This document shows positions 7,561 through 17,158 of a stretch of DNA of 64,000 bases, piece by piece. Each line of letters begins with the position of its first letter. Position 1 is the stretch's first letter. This DNA comes from an uncultured Flavobacteriaceae bacterium (lineage in GTDB: Bacteria; Bacteroidota; Bacteroidia; Flavobacteriales; Flavobacteriaceae). The stretch covers positions 1 through 64,000 of the forward strand of contig CANMSB010000010.1 in the NCBI GenBank assembly GCA_947500445.1, given 5' to 3'. A model generated the notes under the pieces. It did not search any database and had not been told where the DNA came from. It was given only the letters and a program-made list of their open reading frames with translations. Both the position numbers and the translations under genes were made by a program.

Positions 7561-10380
7561 ATGGGAAAAGCGATCGCAGTGGTGTCCAACAACCACTTAT
7601 GTCCAATGAGCAGTGGAACCACTCCCCATGTAGGAGGTCCAATTTTGGGACCTGGCGCCCTAGGGGTCAGCATCAACGAAAAATACGTAGCATTGGTAGG
7701 CGACCTGTGCACCTGTTGCGGGCCGCCCGATAGTATTGTACAAGGAGCCGCCGGAGTGTTGATCAATGGTGTACCCATAGCGCTTCAAGGAAGTCTTACC
7801 GCACATGGTGGACAGGTTGTCGAGGGTGTTCCCGGAGTAATGGTGTCCCCTGCATCAAAATCGATCGAAGCCGTTGCACTTGAAGAAATCGCCGCCAATA
7901 AAACCATCACGGAACGGACCGATACAAATGGCCCAGAATTATTCACCGGATGTAGTGAGAACCCTTTAGTGGAGCGAAACGATGCCGACGAAATAGAAGC
8001 GAGTGAAGAATACGCCCTAAAAAGTGATTTTGCCCATAGGCAGCTCATGGTCCTTGCGGACGACATAGGGGAAATGAATTTTATCGCCTTTATGATCCGT
8101 ACTTTTGGGAGAAAGATTTCCATTTCTTCCTATAGCAAACTGTATCGCGCATTAAGCGACAAGAAGGTAGAAAACCCTAAAATAGAAGTAACCAAAAACC
8201 GTATCGCGGGAGGCTTGGCCGCATTCGACAAGAACAGGGAAATTATTTATGTATCCGAAAGCCTTTTAAAATCGGCCATCGAGGACAACGACAAAAGGGG
8301 AATGCTCCTTACCGCGCTTACAGAAGAATATGGGCATTACATCGACCGTTTATTGCGCACCAGTTTTGCCGAGTCCGACAAGCCCGATACCGATTATATC
8401 GACGCGGGGGCCGTATATGCCTACAATCTTTTTTTTCTGGACACCTTTGAAAAAGCCGTTTTTCATTTTGCAGATACCGAAAGTCCGGAATATTCCGGCC
8501 CGCTAAAATTGGACCTGACCGAAATCCATACGGCGCTCACGGAGTATGTAGCGGAGGAAGAACAATGGGATACGGAACGCCATCCCGATCGCGACAGCTT
8601 TGGTGCCGGCCGTGTAGACCGAGATAAGTACAAGGATGCCGTTGGGCATCAAGATATTCTGGATGAGGTAATTGACTTCGACAATGGTTTTTTCAATGAG
8701 GAAGAGGGCCTCAAAATCTACTATGGCAACTGGTTGCGCGACTTTTCCCAAGTCATCTTGGGCAGTTCCGTTCGCCTTACCACCGCTACCCAGCAGGAAC
8801 TGAAAAAGCGCTATCCCAAAAACGAATACCTCAAAAACTTGATGCAAAGTTCGGTCGCCAAACTTTCACCGGAAGGCATGGTGCGTTTGGTACATATTGC
8901 CGCAATCAAGGAATTTGAGTACGAGGTCCAGAAAGAAATTGCAGGCCGAAAAGAAACTTTTGACCATGGCTTCATCCAAAATGAAGCCAACTTTAACGAC
9001 CGTTTCGGTAAACTTACCCCGGAAATTCTCGGTGGCTACCGCCCCGAGGAACATATTGACAACCCAAAGAATTTGGTAGACGAGAGCATGCTGTACCAAT
9101 GGCAGTATGGCGATCGCGACATTACCCTTTATAAAGGTGGGTACGACGACCATGGAAACTACCTTGGCGGTGGCAAGGACCCCTTGTTACAAATCGATCT
9201 GAAACATGGATTAAAGGATTACATCATCAACGATCGCGGCCCGGGAAAACAGAGTGCCCGTAGTTATATGCTGGGGCAATTGAAAGAAGCTATGGCCGCA
9301 GGCCGCACCACTAAGGGACTGCGGCATTTCGGTGCCGCACTGCATGTGCTGGAGGACTATTTTGCCCATACCAATTTTGTGGAGGTTTCCCTGATCAAAG
9401 TCGGGTATCCAAAAACTTACCCTTGGGTAAAGCATGTGGCGCAGACAGGGTTTGCCGTGCAGGGAGATCATACGGCGGCCAGTCTTATTGCCGATGGCAA
9501 GGCCGTAGTAAAACGCCCCTATTATGCGAATGGCGGGGAATTTAGGGCTTTGGCCAAGCACATTCCCATTGTTACCGGTATTTTTGGGCTCGATGACAGT
9601 TCTGCCAGTGTATTGCCAAAACTGGCACATACCCTGTTCCCTACCGATTTTGAGGCCTATCGGAAACCCAAACCGGGGGAGCGTACCTTTACCCAAATGG
9701 GTATTTTGGAATTGTTGAAAGATTTGGCCAAAGGCCAAAAGGCCGATGGGGCAAAAAAAACAGCTACCTATATGGGCAAGACTTTTGCCGCATGGTTGGC
9801 ACTTTACGAAAAGTATCTGGTATACTTGGACTATAAGGCCACCAAAATACAGGAAGGAGATATTGGCGGTACACTTTGGGAATACCATGACCGCTTTATG
9901 AAGTCCATGGGCGATCAGCTTAGTTGGTTCGCCAATTTCGCCTTTAATTTGTTGTTGCACGGTACCAATGAGGAAACGGCGGACCATCAGACGCTGTATA
10001 CCAATAAAAATTACGGTACCGACCCAACCCATACCCAGATCGCCAAAGATCCTCCGGAACATCATTTTAATCCCTTGGCCGGTCTGCTCGCCAAACATGC
10101 CGTAAGAGCGGTTGCCGAAAAAATCATTTTATATTGGAAGGAACGTCGACCGGCACAGCAAGAAAACGTATTGGCGACCGCGGCGGGTTTTTTTGTACAC
10201 CCGGTAAAATGCCAATGGCAGGATGCCATGGTATCGGATTGGGCCAAAAAAAATCCCGAGAAGATGCTACGGGGCGAGGACAGCACCACCATAGCCCATA
10301 CCCACAAACAGGCGAAGCGGAAAATGGGCGAATTTGACGATATTTATCAAGATATTTTAGAATATTTTTCAAAAGAATAA
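7561..10380 (+). CDS. PAAR-tipped T6SS effector with HET-C domain
   Basis: 939 residues, three parts. Residues 1 to about 97 are a PAAR domain (MSSGTTPHVGGPILGPG; CTCCGPPDSIVQGA; AHGGQV) that caps the VgrG spike. Residues about 100-380 are a region I do not recognise, with EEYGHYID at 255-262, a pattern like EExGHxxD segments of some large secreted bacterial proteins and possibly metal-binding. Residues about 385-880 match HET-C: GNWLRDFSQ (389-397), RHFGAALHVLEDYFAHTNF (588-606) and THTQIAKD (823-830). The ALHxxxDxxxH spacing resembles zinc-dependent phospholipase C, so a membrane-lipid target is a reasonable inference. No signal peptide, as expected for T6SS cargo. The gene is followed 12 bases later by a lipoprotein that is its likely immunity protein. 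Confidence 0.88.
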   Translation: MGKAIAVVSNNHLCPMSSGTTPHVGGPILGPGALGVSINEKYVALVGDLCTCCGPPDSIVQGAAGVLINGVPIALQGSLTAHGGQVVEGVPGVMVSPASKSIEAVALEEIAANKTITERTDTNGPELFTGCSENPLVERNDADEIEASEEYALKSDFAHRQLMVLADDIGEMNFIAFMIRTFGRKISISSYSKLYRALSDKKVENPKIEVTKNRIAGGLAAFDKNREIIYVSESLLKSAIEDNDKRGMLLTALTEEYGHYIDRLLRTSFAESDKPDTDYIDAGAVYAYNLFFLDTFEKAVFHFADTESPEYSGPLKLDLTEIHTALTEYVAEEEQWDTERHPDRDSFGAGRVDRDKYKDAVGHQDILDEVIDFDNGFFNEEEGLKIYYGNWLRDFSQVILGSSVRLTTATQQELKKRYPKNEYLKNLMQSSVAKLSPEGMVRLVHIAAIKEFEYEVQKEIAGRKETFDHGFIQNEANFNDRFGKLTPEILGGYRPEEHIDNPKNLVDESMLYQWQYGDRDITLYKGGYDDHGNYLGGGKDPLLQIDLKHGLKDYIINDRGPGKQSARSYMLGQLKEAMAAGRTTKGLRHFGAALHVLEDYFAHTNFVEVSLIKVGYPKTYPWVKHVAQTGFAVQGDHTAASLIADGKAVVKRPYYANGGEFRALAKHIPIVTGIFGLDDSSASVLPKLAHTLFPTDFEAYRKPKPGERTFTQMGILELLKDLAKGQKADGAKKTATYMGKTFAAWLALYEKYLVYLDYKATKIQEGDIGGTLWEYHDRFMKSMGDQLSWFANFAFNLLLHGTNEETADHQTLYTNKNYGTDPTHTQIAKDPPEHHFNPLAGLLAKHAVRAVAEKIILYWKERRPAQQENVLATAAGFFVHPVKCQWQDAMVSDWAKKNPEKMLRGEDSTTIAHTHKQAKRKMGEFDDIYQDILEYFSKE

Positions 10381-10391
10381 CGCTTATTTAT

Positions 10392-11267
10392 ATGAAAAAT
10401 CCAGGTTTTTTATGGTTATTGCTACTTGCACAACTTGTCAGTTGTCAATTTTCTGTAGAACGTACCCCAACGGTTTTGAACAAAAAACATCAAATCAAAA
10501 TCGATGATTGTGGGGCTTCCTTCAATGGACAACCATTACCATTTGGAGTTCCTTTGGATACATGGGAGAAAATCCTTGGAAAAAGTATCCATAGAGGAAA
10601 AGCGAGGCTCTGGGACTCTTTAGGAATAGGAGTGATACAAACGAGGATAAACCAAAAAAATCCAAATGACCCCGGAGATTTAGTTGTAGAAAAGCTACTG
10701 GTTTTTTTTCAAAACGATGATGATTTTCGCCCCCAAATGTTCTATCCAGTATCTCCCGAGACATATCCTAAAAAAACCTTCAAGGACGCCATCAGCATCA
10801 ACGGAGCGCTATTGTCCCGTGGTATGGGCTTTAGCGAGATACAGGACCGTTTGGACGAAACAGGCGCATCCGGCAAACTAAAGATCAACAGCAAGGTCCG
10901 CCGTGGTACGGACCCCTATAGGGATGATGGCGTACCGGGGGAATATACCCGGCCGCCACTTACCTTTTGTGAAGGAAGAAGGTTCATCTATAACTTTCAT
11001 ATCGCCAGGATCGAGCCCATAGTGGACGAGGAACGTTTTTGGGAAACCCTGGAAGATTATGAAAAGGGCAACGCCATTGAAGTATTTGAAATGTGGGAAT
11101 ATTCCGCTCAAGACTACTTTGAGTCCGGTAGGGATAAGCTATTAAAAGGCCTTGAGAACAACGACGAACAACTTTTGAAAAAAGCAAAGCAGATTTTGAC
11201 AAGGGCCATCGAAAAAGGGTCGGAAGAGGCAAAAATTTTCTTAAAGGAACAAAACCTTCACGAATAA
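10392..11267 (+). CDS. lipoprotein, probable immunity protein for the HET-C effector
   Basis: 291 residues. A lipoprotein signal ends in LVSC, with Cys18 as the lipidation site, so it should sit on a periplasmic membrane face. The mature N-terminus (QFSVERTPTVLN) is repeated in the truncated gene that follows. The C-terminal part is charged, with a helical tail (LKKAKQILTRAIEKGSEEAK) that looks like a single TPR/Sel1-type hairpin. Position, 12 bases after a T6SS effector, is the main argument for immunity; no immunity family is recognised with certainty. Base composition changes near 10775: the first part is AT-rich like its paralogue, the rest is richer in GC. Confidence 0.7.
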   Translation: MKNPGFLWLLLLAQLVSCQFSVERTPTVLNKKHQIKIDDCGASFNGQPLPFGVPLDTWEKILGKSIHRGKARLWDSLGIGVIQTRINQKNPNDPGDLVVEKLLVFFQNDDDFRPQMFYPVSPETYPKKTFKDAISINGALLSRGMGFSEIQDRLDETGASGKLKINSKVRRGTDPYRDDGVPGEYTRPPLTFCEGRRFIYNFHIARIEPIVDEERFWETLEDYEKGNAIEVFEMWEYSAQDYFESGRDKLLKGLENNDEQLLKKAKQILTRAIEKGSEEAKIFLKEQNLHE

Positions 11268-11274
11268 AAAACCA

Positions 11275-11463
11275 ATGAAAAGAACGGGTCTACTATTACT
11301 TTTGCTCGCACAGTTTAGTAGCTGTCAATTTTCTGTGGAACGTACCCCAACGGTTTTGAACAATGAGCATCGTATCGAAATAGACGATTGTGGGATTTCC
11401 TATAACGGGCAACAGCTCAAATTCGGTGAAACACTGGAAAAATGGAAGAAGCAACTTGGATAA
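11275..11463 (+). pseudogene. truncated second copy of the immunity lipoprotein
   Basis: 62 codons starting with a lipoprotein signal (lipobox FSSC, Cys17), then QFSVERTPTVLN, IDDCG and SYNGQQLKFG. It matches the start of the gene at 10392 over about 60 residues and then stops at TAA. The paralogue continues for 230 more residues, so this is a 5' fragment. It begins 7 bases after the full gene. It might still make a short lipoprotein, but there is no sign of the folded domain. It looks like the remains of a tandem immunity gene after recombination. Confidence 0.75.
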
Positions 11464-11636
11464 ATGTAGATGGATTTATGCAAGCTGGAGATAATTATAG
11501 GTTCACCGCTGTTGGTAATAATACCGAATATATCATTGCATTTACAACTAATACCGGTGCCACATTTACCCAGAACGGTTTGTCTATTACCAATCCTTCA
11601 ACAACGAGTAACGGTGTCGTCTGTGGAAATGGTTAA
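11442..11636 (+). pseudogene. orphan fragment joined to the truncated lipoprotein gene
   Basis: A 64-codon frame overlaps the end of the truncated gene in another phase. From about 11464 its translation is protein-like (VDGFMQAGDNYRFTAVGNN, then Thr/Asn-rich, ending VVCGNG), suggesting the C-terminal end of some other secreted protein. I do not recognise it. The likely reading is a junction where a foreign gene end was fused to the immunity fragment. It may equally be a chance frame. Confidence 0.35.
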
Positions 11637-11868
11637 AAAACATCTATTTTTAGTCAAAATCAAGCTTAAACGAAAACTAGAATTATTGGTTCCAGCATCA
11701 AACTAATGAAAAGAATTTAGGCTATGGTCGGTATTCTTAATTTACCTTGATAAACTGAAAATCGACTAGAGCAATTCTTTCGGACTACCCGATTGCAAAA
11801 AAATTAAGAGCAGTAGAAAACGATTAAAAAGAGAATTTTTTCACTTTATCACTGATATTACCAACTAT

Positions 11869-11904
11869 AAAGGGGCTATATCTGAAATCAGATATAGCCC
11901 CTTT
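11869..11904. terminator. two-way terminator closing the T6SS island
   Basis: A perfect 17-base inverted repeat (AAAGGGGCTATATCTGA and its complement) separated by two bases, with A-runs on one side and T-runs on the other. It lies between the plus-strand island and the end of the minus-strand TonB receptor, and can serve both. Confidence 0.85.
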
Positions 11905-11939
11905 TAGCATTTACATAAAATGTTCGACTTTAATCGAAT

Positions 11940-14885
11940 CTATTTCAATGTCAGACTTAGCCTTGCAAAAAGAAATCGCCCACCGATTCCGAATTGCTGG
12001 GCCCTTCTCGACCAATCAAAACGGCCCGAACTACGATTATTGCCACCATCGGCCAACTCTTGTGCCGCCCTATCCGGATATACGTCCAATAAATTGTTCG
12101 CACCTACTGTGAGTGTCAATGCATCGGTGGCTTTGTAGCCAATAGAAAGATCGGTAACGATCTTGGTTCCGAACACCTGTTGGCGGTCTACGTTAGTGGT
12201 CGCTTCCGTAACTTCTCCAAAATAGACATTCCTTAAGAAGAAGGTAAAGGCATCCGAACGTAGGCTGTTCGATAAATTGACTTTGGTCCGCGGTACGGCT
12301 TCCTCCAAATATACCCTACTATCCTCTGGAAAATAGGTGTCGACCAAACCGGCATTTCGCAATACGTCCGAGGCTTTGATATCCCCTACCTGTCGGGTAT
12401 TGGAGAACGTACCGGCCAAATCGGACTGTAGTCGCCATTTATCGCTCACATCCATCTTATGCGTCACTACCACATCGAGTCCCTTGGATTCGGTATCGAT
12501 CGCATTTGCAAAGAAGGAAGCGGCAGTAGCATTCGCCTGTCGCAACAAATTGTCCAATTCCGTTCCCGTTCCGGGACCACTAAACTGTCCGGTATACACA
12601 ACACGATCATCGATACTGACAAAATAGCCATCGACGGTAATCGTCAAGTTCGCATCGGGCAATTTGGTGGTGAACCCTAAACTGGCACTTTTTGACACCT
12701 CTTCTTTCAATTGTGGTATTCCCAACAGTTGGGCCGCCCTACTATCATTTGCAAAGGTACCTACCTCCTGTGGATCTCCGTTCTGGTCGAATATCGTTGA
12801 CGTAGAATTAAAGTTGATCTGGTGCAAGGACGGTGCCCTGAAACCCGTGTTTACGGCTCCCCTTATATTAAAGTTATCGGACACCTTATAACGTGACGAT
12901 AGCTTAAAGTTAATGGTAGAACCAAAATCACTATAATCTTCAAAACGCGCGGCCAAACTCATTAGGAACTTTTCGGAAAAGTCCGCCTCCACATCAACAT
13001 ACCCGGCAACGCTACTGCGTCCCCTGGAAAGTTCGTTATCGGGACTAAAACCCGGGAACACCTGGGAACCGCCTGGTCTGGAATTTCCAAAAAAGTCCTG
13101 AGAAGCCTGTTGTGAGGCCAAGGTTATTTGCTGTCCGTCGGCCGTATATTGAGAATACGACTCCTCTTCACCAGCGGCTATCTCATAATTTTCCAAGCGA
13201 TATTCTGCGCCAAAAGCCACGTTCAATCCGGAGAGAACATCATCAAAAAACTGATTTACATCCAAATTTGCGGTGTTTTGCATAAAAGAAAAACCGCCGG
13301 CATCGAATGTCGTTGGCGAAGCACTTTGCAAGGAAGCGTTAAAGGTGTTTCCAATGGTATACAAAAAGGAATTTTTTCCGTAGGTATTGCTCAAATCAAC
13401 ATTCCAATCACCTACTTTTCCTTTAATACCCAACGCAAAGGAGCGGTCGGAAATGGTGGAATTGATTTCCGGAAGAAAACCATTGATATATGCGGGGGTA
13501 AACGTTCGGCTCTGGTTTGGCAGTCGATAAAAACCTGCTGAATTTCCCGTACGGGAACTGATACCCGCAAAGGAATACACTTCGGTTCCGTTATCGTCCA
13601 AAGGCAATGAAAAGTTGGCAAACAACCGACCACCGCGCAAAGCGGACTGGCCCACACGCATGTTATAATCACTTCTTTGCTGCCCCCTTGCAGCCAATTC
13701 GGCATCCGTAGCATCCGCGGAAAGAACGCCCTGCAACTCTTCTTTAGTGGTTGCACCACCCAAATCGATGCCCGCTTGGTTCGCAAATTGGATGACATCG
13801 CTAACATCATCGTCCAATAGATTGGCAATATTGTATCCGGTATCGTTGGCCGTACGTTCCACTACATTGTACAGGTTGAATACGTTTCCTTCCCATTCTT
13901 TCATCCTGCTGTAATCGTTACGCACATCAAAATCGCCCGCCATGGTAAGGTAACCACCTTTATCACCTAGGGAAAGGCCATAGCTCAATGCAACGTTGGT
14001 AGACTCCCCGTCGACCCCGCCGGTCTGGCCATTCGCATTTTCGGAGAAGTTGGCACCAGTAGTTACCGTAGCCGTTAGCTCGTTTACGCTCTTGTTCAAT
14101 ACGATATTGATGACCCCAGCAATAGCATCGGATCCGTACTGTGCCGCGGCACCATCACGTAAAACTTCGATACGTTGTATGGCCGAGGCGGGAATGGCGT
14201 TTAAATCGGTTCCCACGCTCCCTCTACCAAAGGTTCCGTTTACATTGATCAACGAAGAAGTGTGCCTTCTTTTACCATTGATCAGCACCAACACCTGATC
14301 GGGGCCAAGTCCTCTTAAAGAGGCAGGATCGATATGGTCCGTACCATCCGATATGGTTTGGGTGTTCGAAGTAAACGAAGGGGCAACATAGTTCAAAATT
14401 TGATTCAAGTTCACCTGCGGTGCAACCGCATTGAGTTCTTTCACGTCGATAACGTCTACGGGCACCGTACTTTCGGTAGCCGTTCTGCTGGGGTTACGGG
14501 AACCTACGATAATCACTTCTGAAAGCGCCACCCCGGAGCTCAGCTGCACGTTGATGGTACTGCCGCTCACGTTTACGTTTTTCGATTCGAAACCGATATA
14601 AGAAATGACCAATACGTCACCTTGCGCCGCGGAAATACTATAGTTTCCATCAAAATCGGTCACCGTTCCGACCGTCGAACCTTTTACTACTACAGATGCT
14701 CCACCCAAGGGCGCACCATCCTCATCGGTCACAACGCCACTCACCTCTTCTTGAAATGCCATATTCCCAACGATGGAGTACTCATTAGAAAGATGTTTTG
14801 GCACCGTATTCTCGCCATAAGACCAGGCATTCGCTACAGCTAGTAAAGCCATTACCAAAGGTAACAGCATGTTTTTTTTCTTCAT
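11940..14885 (-). CDS. TonB-dependent outer-membrane receptor with carboxypeptidase-regulatory-like N-terminus
   Basis: 981 residues. A signal peptide covers about 1-22. A CarboxypepD_reg-like domain spans about 46-130 ([20 protein letters not shown] ... [12 protein letters not shown]). The plug domain follows ([60 protein letters not shown]). The rest is a beta-barrel ending in a typical aromatic/hydrophobic C-terminal strand ([14 protein letters not shown]). Such receptors import large or scarce solutes with TonB energy. There is no SusD-like partner beside it, so a polysaccharide role is not indicated; siderophore, vitamin or peptide uptake are all possible. It lies divergent to pepT. Confidence 0.93.
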   Translation of the reverse strand: MKKKNMLLPLVMALLAVANAWSYGENTVPKHLSNEYSIVGNMAFQEEVSGVVTDEDGAPLGGASVVVKGSTVGTVTDFDGNYSISAAQGDVLVISYIGFESKNVNVSGSTINVQLSSGVALSEVIIVGSRNPSRTATESTVPVDVIDVKELNAVAPQVNLNQILNYVAPSFTSNTQTISDGTDHIDPASLRGLGPDQVLVLINGKRRHTSSLINVNGTFGRGSVGTDLNAIPASAIQRIEVLRDGAAAQYGSDAIAGVINIVLNKSVNELTATVTTGANFSENANGQTGGVDGESTNVALSYGLSLGDKGGYLTMAGDFDVRNDYSRMKEWEGNVFNLYNVVERTANDTGYNIANLLDDDVSDVIQFANQAGIDLGGATTKEELQGVLSADATDAELAARGQQRSDYNMRVGQSALRGGRLFANFSLPLDDNGTEVYSFAGISSRTGNSAGFYRLPNQSRTFTPAYINGFLPEINSTISDRSFALGIKGKVGDWNVDLSNTYGKNSFLYTIGNTFNASLQSASPTTFDAGGFSFMQNTANLDVNQFFDDVLSGLNVAFGAEYRLENYEIAAGEEESYSQYTADGQQITLASQQASQDFFGNSRPGGSQVFPGFSPDNELSRGRSSVAGYVDVEADFSEKFLMSLAARFEDYSDFGSTINFKLSSRYKVSDNFNIRGAVNTGFRAPSLHQINFNSTSTIFDQNGDPQEVGTFANDSRAAQLLGIPQLKEEVSKSASLGFTTKLPDANLTITVDGYFVSIDDRVVYTGQFSGPGTGTELDNLLRQANATAASFFANAIDTESKGLDVVVTHKMDVSDKWRLQSDLAGTFSNTRQVGDIKASDVLRNAGLVDTYFPEDSRVYLEEAVPRTKVNLSNSLRSDAFTFFLRNVYFGEVTEATTNVDRQQVFGTKIVTDLSIGYKATDALTLTVGANNLLDVYPDRAAQELADGGNNRSSGRFDWSRRAQQFGIGGRFLFARLSLTLK

Positions 14886-15238
14886 ATTGTTCTATTTTAA
14901 GTTGTCTCATGGATTGTACCGTTTCATGTTAATTTGGCCGTCCATTCGATGAATATAATCTTTTTCTTAACAACATATTCATAAAAATCTTCAATATTGG
15001 AAAGTTGTTTTAAAATAGAGTGATTTCACCTTCGGACCCTTAAAAAAAGTTTTGTCCATAAGTTATTTACAACCGTTGGTAGTCTTTAATTAGGTCAAGT
15101 CGCGTACGAATTCAAAACGCTATCCTTTTCATTAGTAGTATTTATATTGGTGCCAGTTGCTTTTTTGATAACCCTTTTGCCCTAATTAAAGATGGAACTG
15201 TATTTTTGAAAATAGTAACATTGTTTTAACTTGAACAC
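14886..15238. other. divergent promoter region between the TonB receptor and pepT
   Basis: 353 bases without a gene. It must hold the promoters of both flanking genes. A good Bacteroidota-type promoter for pepT is listed separately; none was chosen for the receptor. No riboswitch or repeat recognised. Confidence 0.55.
15176..15208 (+). promoter_or_regulatory. promoter of pepT, Bacteroidota type
   Basis: TTTG at 15176-15179, then 21 bases, then TATTTTTG at 15201-15208, a full match to the TAnnTTTG -7 element of the primary sigma factor in this phylum. The start codon follows 30 bases later. Confidence 0.5.
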
Positions 15239-16471
15239 ATGCAAAAACTTATCGACCGATTTCTTTCCTATGTTACCATAGATACACAGAGCGATCCAAA
15301 TTCGACCACTACTCCCAGTACGGAAAAACAGTGGGTACTTGCCGATCTGTTGGTCGACGAACTCACCCATATCGGAATGGAAGCGGTGACCATTGACGAT
15401 AACGGATACATCATGGCCACCCTGCCCAGTAACATCGAAAAGGAGGTTCCGGTAATCGGTTTTATCTCACATTACGATACCTCACCCGATTTTTCAGGCA
15501 CCAATGTACGTCCCAACATCATTGAGAATTATGACGGCAAGGACATTCTACTACACAAAGACAAAAATATTGTGCTTTCCCCGGACTACTTTGAGGACCT
15601 TTTATTGTATACCGGGCAGACCCTTATCGTTACCGATGGCACCACTTTATTGGGAGCCGATGACAAAGCGGGCATTACCGAAATTATATGTGCGATGGAG
15701 TACCTCATCCAACATCCGGAGATTCCCCACGGAACCATCAGGGTCGGTTTTACTCCGGACGAGGAGATCGGCAGGGGTGCGCATCTTTTTGATGTTGCCA
15801 AGTTCGGGGCCAATTGGGCCTATACCATGGACGGCAGCCAGATAGGGGAATTGGAATATGAAAATTTCAATGCCGCTTCGGCCAAAGTCAGTATTCGGGG
15901 AAAAAGCGTTCACCCGGGCTATGCCAAAGGAAAAATGGTAAACGCCATAAGCATCGCGAACGAGTTCATGTGGATCTTGCCCATTGAGGAAACCCCTCAG
16001 AACACCGCTGGAAGGGAAGGCTTTTTTCATATCCATAGCATGCAGGGAAGTATTGAGGAGGCCACGTTCGAATTGATCATCCGCGATCATGATCTGGAGC
16101 AGTTTGAAAAAAGAAAACAGCTGCTCCTTGATGTTACCGTAAAATTGAACTCGCTTTACAACGATTGTATTGCGATAACCATTACCGATCAGTATAAAAA
16201 CATGCGGGAAAAGATCGCTCCGGTATTTCATATCGTTGAAACCGCAAAACAGGCCATGGAAGCCTTGGGCATTACCCCCATTATCAAACCCATTAGAGGG
16301 GGAACGGACGGCTCGCAGCTCAGCTTTATGGGACTGCCCTGCCCCAATATTTTTGCGGGGGGACATAATTTTCACGGGAAATATGAATATGTACCCGTAG
16401 AAAGTATGCAAAAAGCGGTGGAGGTTATCGTAAAAATTTGTGAGCTGACGGCGACCCAAAAACAAGCATAG
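15239..16471 (+). CDS. pepT: peptidase T (tripeptidase, M20B)
   Basis: 410 residues, normal length. It cleaves the N-terminal residue from tripeptides in the cytoplasm, using two zinc ions. Ligands are visible in order: HYDTSPD (His and Asp), GADDKAG (bridging Asp), the DEEIGRG pair (catalytic Glu then ligand Glu), YTMDGSQ, and the C-terminal NIFAGGHNFHG histidine. The insert dimerisation domain lies between residues about 205 and 320 (KSVHPGYAKGKMVNA). It has its own promoter and is followed 45 bases later by the YdeI-like gene. Confidence 0.95.
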   Translation: MQKLIDRFLSYVTIDTQSDPNSTTTPSTEKQWVLADLLVDELTHIGMEAVTIDDNGYIMATLPSNIEKEVPVIGFISHYDTSPDFSGTNVRPNIIENYDGKDILLHKDKNIVLSPDYFEDLLLYTGQTLIVTDGTTLLGADDKAGITEIICAMEYLIQHPEIPHGTIRVGFTPDEEIGRGAHLFDVAKFGANWAYTMDGSQIGELEYENFNAASAKVSIRGKSVHPGYAKGKMVNAISIANEFMWILPIEETPQNTAGREGFFHIHSMQGSIEEATFELIIRDHDLEQFEKRKQLLLDVTVKLNSLYNDCIAITITDQYKNMREKIAPVFHIVETAKQAMEALGITPIIKPIRGGTDGSQLSFMGLPCPNIFAGGHNFHGKYEYVPVESMQKAVEVIVKICELTATQKQA

Positions 16472-16516
16472 GGGCAAAACTTTTTTTTGGTATTTTTATT
16501 AGGTTGATGCATTACC

Positions 16517-17125
16517 ATGGAAATTTCTGAAAAGGTAGCGGCTTATTTTGAAGAGGAACATCCTTTTAAAGCGGGTATACAACAATTACGGGAAGTCGTT
16601 CTGAAGACCGAGCTCAGTGAAACCTATAAGTGGTTGTATCCTACGTATACCTACAACGGTAAAAATGTGTTGTCCATTTGCCGGTTTAAAAAGCACTTTT
16701 GTATCTGGTTCTTTAATGGTGTTTTTTTAAGCGATACAAAACAAGTGCTCTCCAATGCCCAGGATGGAAAGACCCAGGCCATGCGTATTTGGAAGTTTCA
16801 CGAGCCCAACGCAATAGATACTATGGCGGTATTGGCCTACGTTACGGAAGCCGTTGAAAATGAAAAAAAGGGCGTTAAGCTGATCCCAAAGAAAAAGACA
16901 GCGCCAAAAGTGGTCCTTCCGCAGGAATTGGCCGCTGTTTTCTCCAAATCGGCAGACATTAAAAAAGCATTTGATACGCTTTCCCCGTTTCAGCAAAGAG
17001 ACTATTCCGAATACATTCGCTCGGCAAAGCGTGAGACGACCAAGGAAACGCGTTTGAAAAAAATACTGCCCTTGATCAAAGCTGGTAAGGCGCTGAATAC
17101 GTTATATCGTAAAAGTGACCCTTAG
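16517..17125 (+). CDS. YdeI/OmpD-associated family protein with DUF1801-type N-terminus
   Basis: 202 residues, cytoplasmic. The N-terminal about 110 residues match DUF1801 (TYKWLYPTYTYNGKNVLSIC, then a FCIWFFNG strand). The C-terminal about 60 match the OmdA/YdeI domain (FQQRDYSEYIRSAKRETTKE), which is usual in this pairing. The biochemical role is not established; OmdA was linked to protection against antimicrobial stress in Salmonella. Convergent to the oxidoreductase gene with 33 bases between. Confidence 0.88.
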   Translation: MEISEKVAAYFEEEHPFKAGIQQLREVVLKTELSETYKWLYPTYTYNGKNVLSICRFKKHFCIWFFNGVFLSDTKQVLSNAQDGKTQAMRIWKFHEPNAIDTMAVLAYVTEAVENEKKGVKLIPKKKTAPKVVLPQELAAVFSKSADIKKAFDTLSPFQQRDYSEYIRSAKRETTKETRLKKILPLIKAGKALNTLYRKSDP

Positions 17126-17158
17126 CGATAACCCTACCTTACTTTTGGGTGACGGCAA

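Noticed and set aside
5766-11267. Prophage tail region
   Set aside because: VgrG and PAAR resemble phage spike parts, but there are no capsid, terminase, integrase or other tail genes; the cassette fits T6SS cargo.
10392-11267. Sel1/TPR repeat protein
   Set aside because: Only one helical hairpin near the C-terminus resembles the repeat; a repeat domain cannot be supported.
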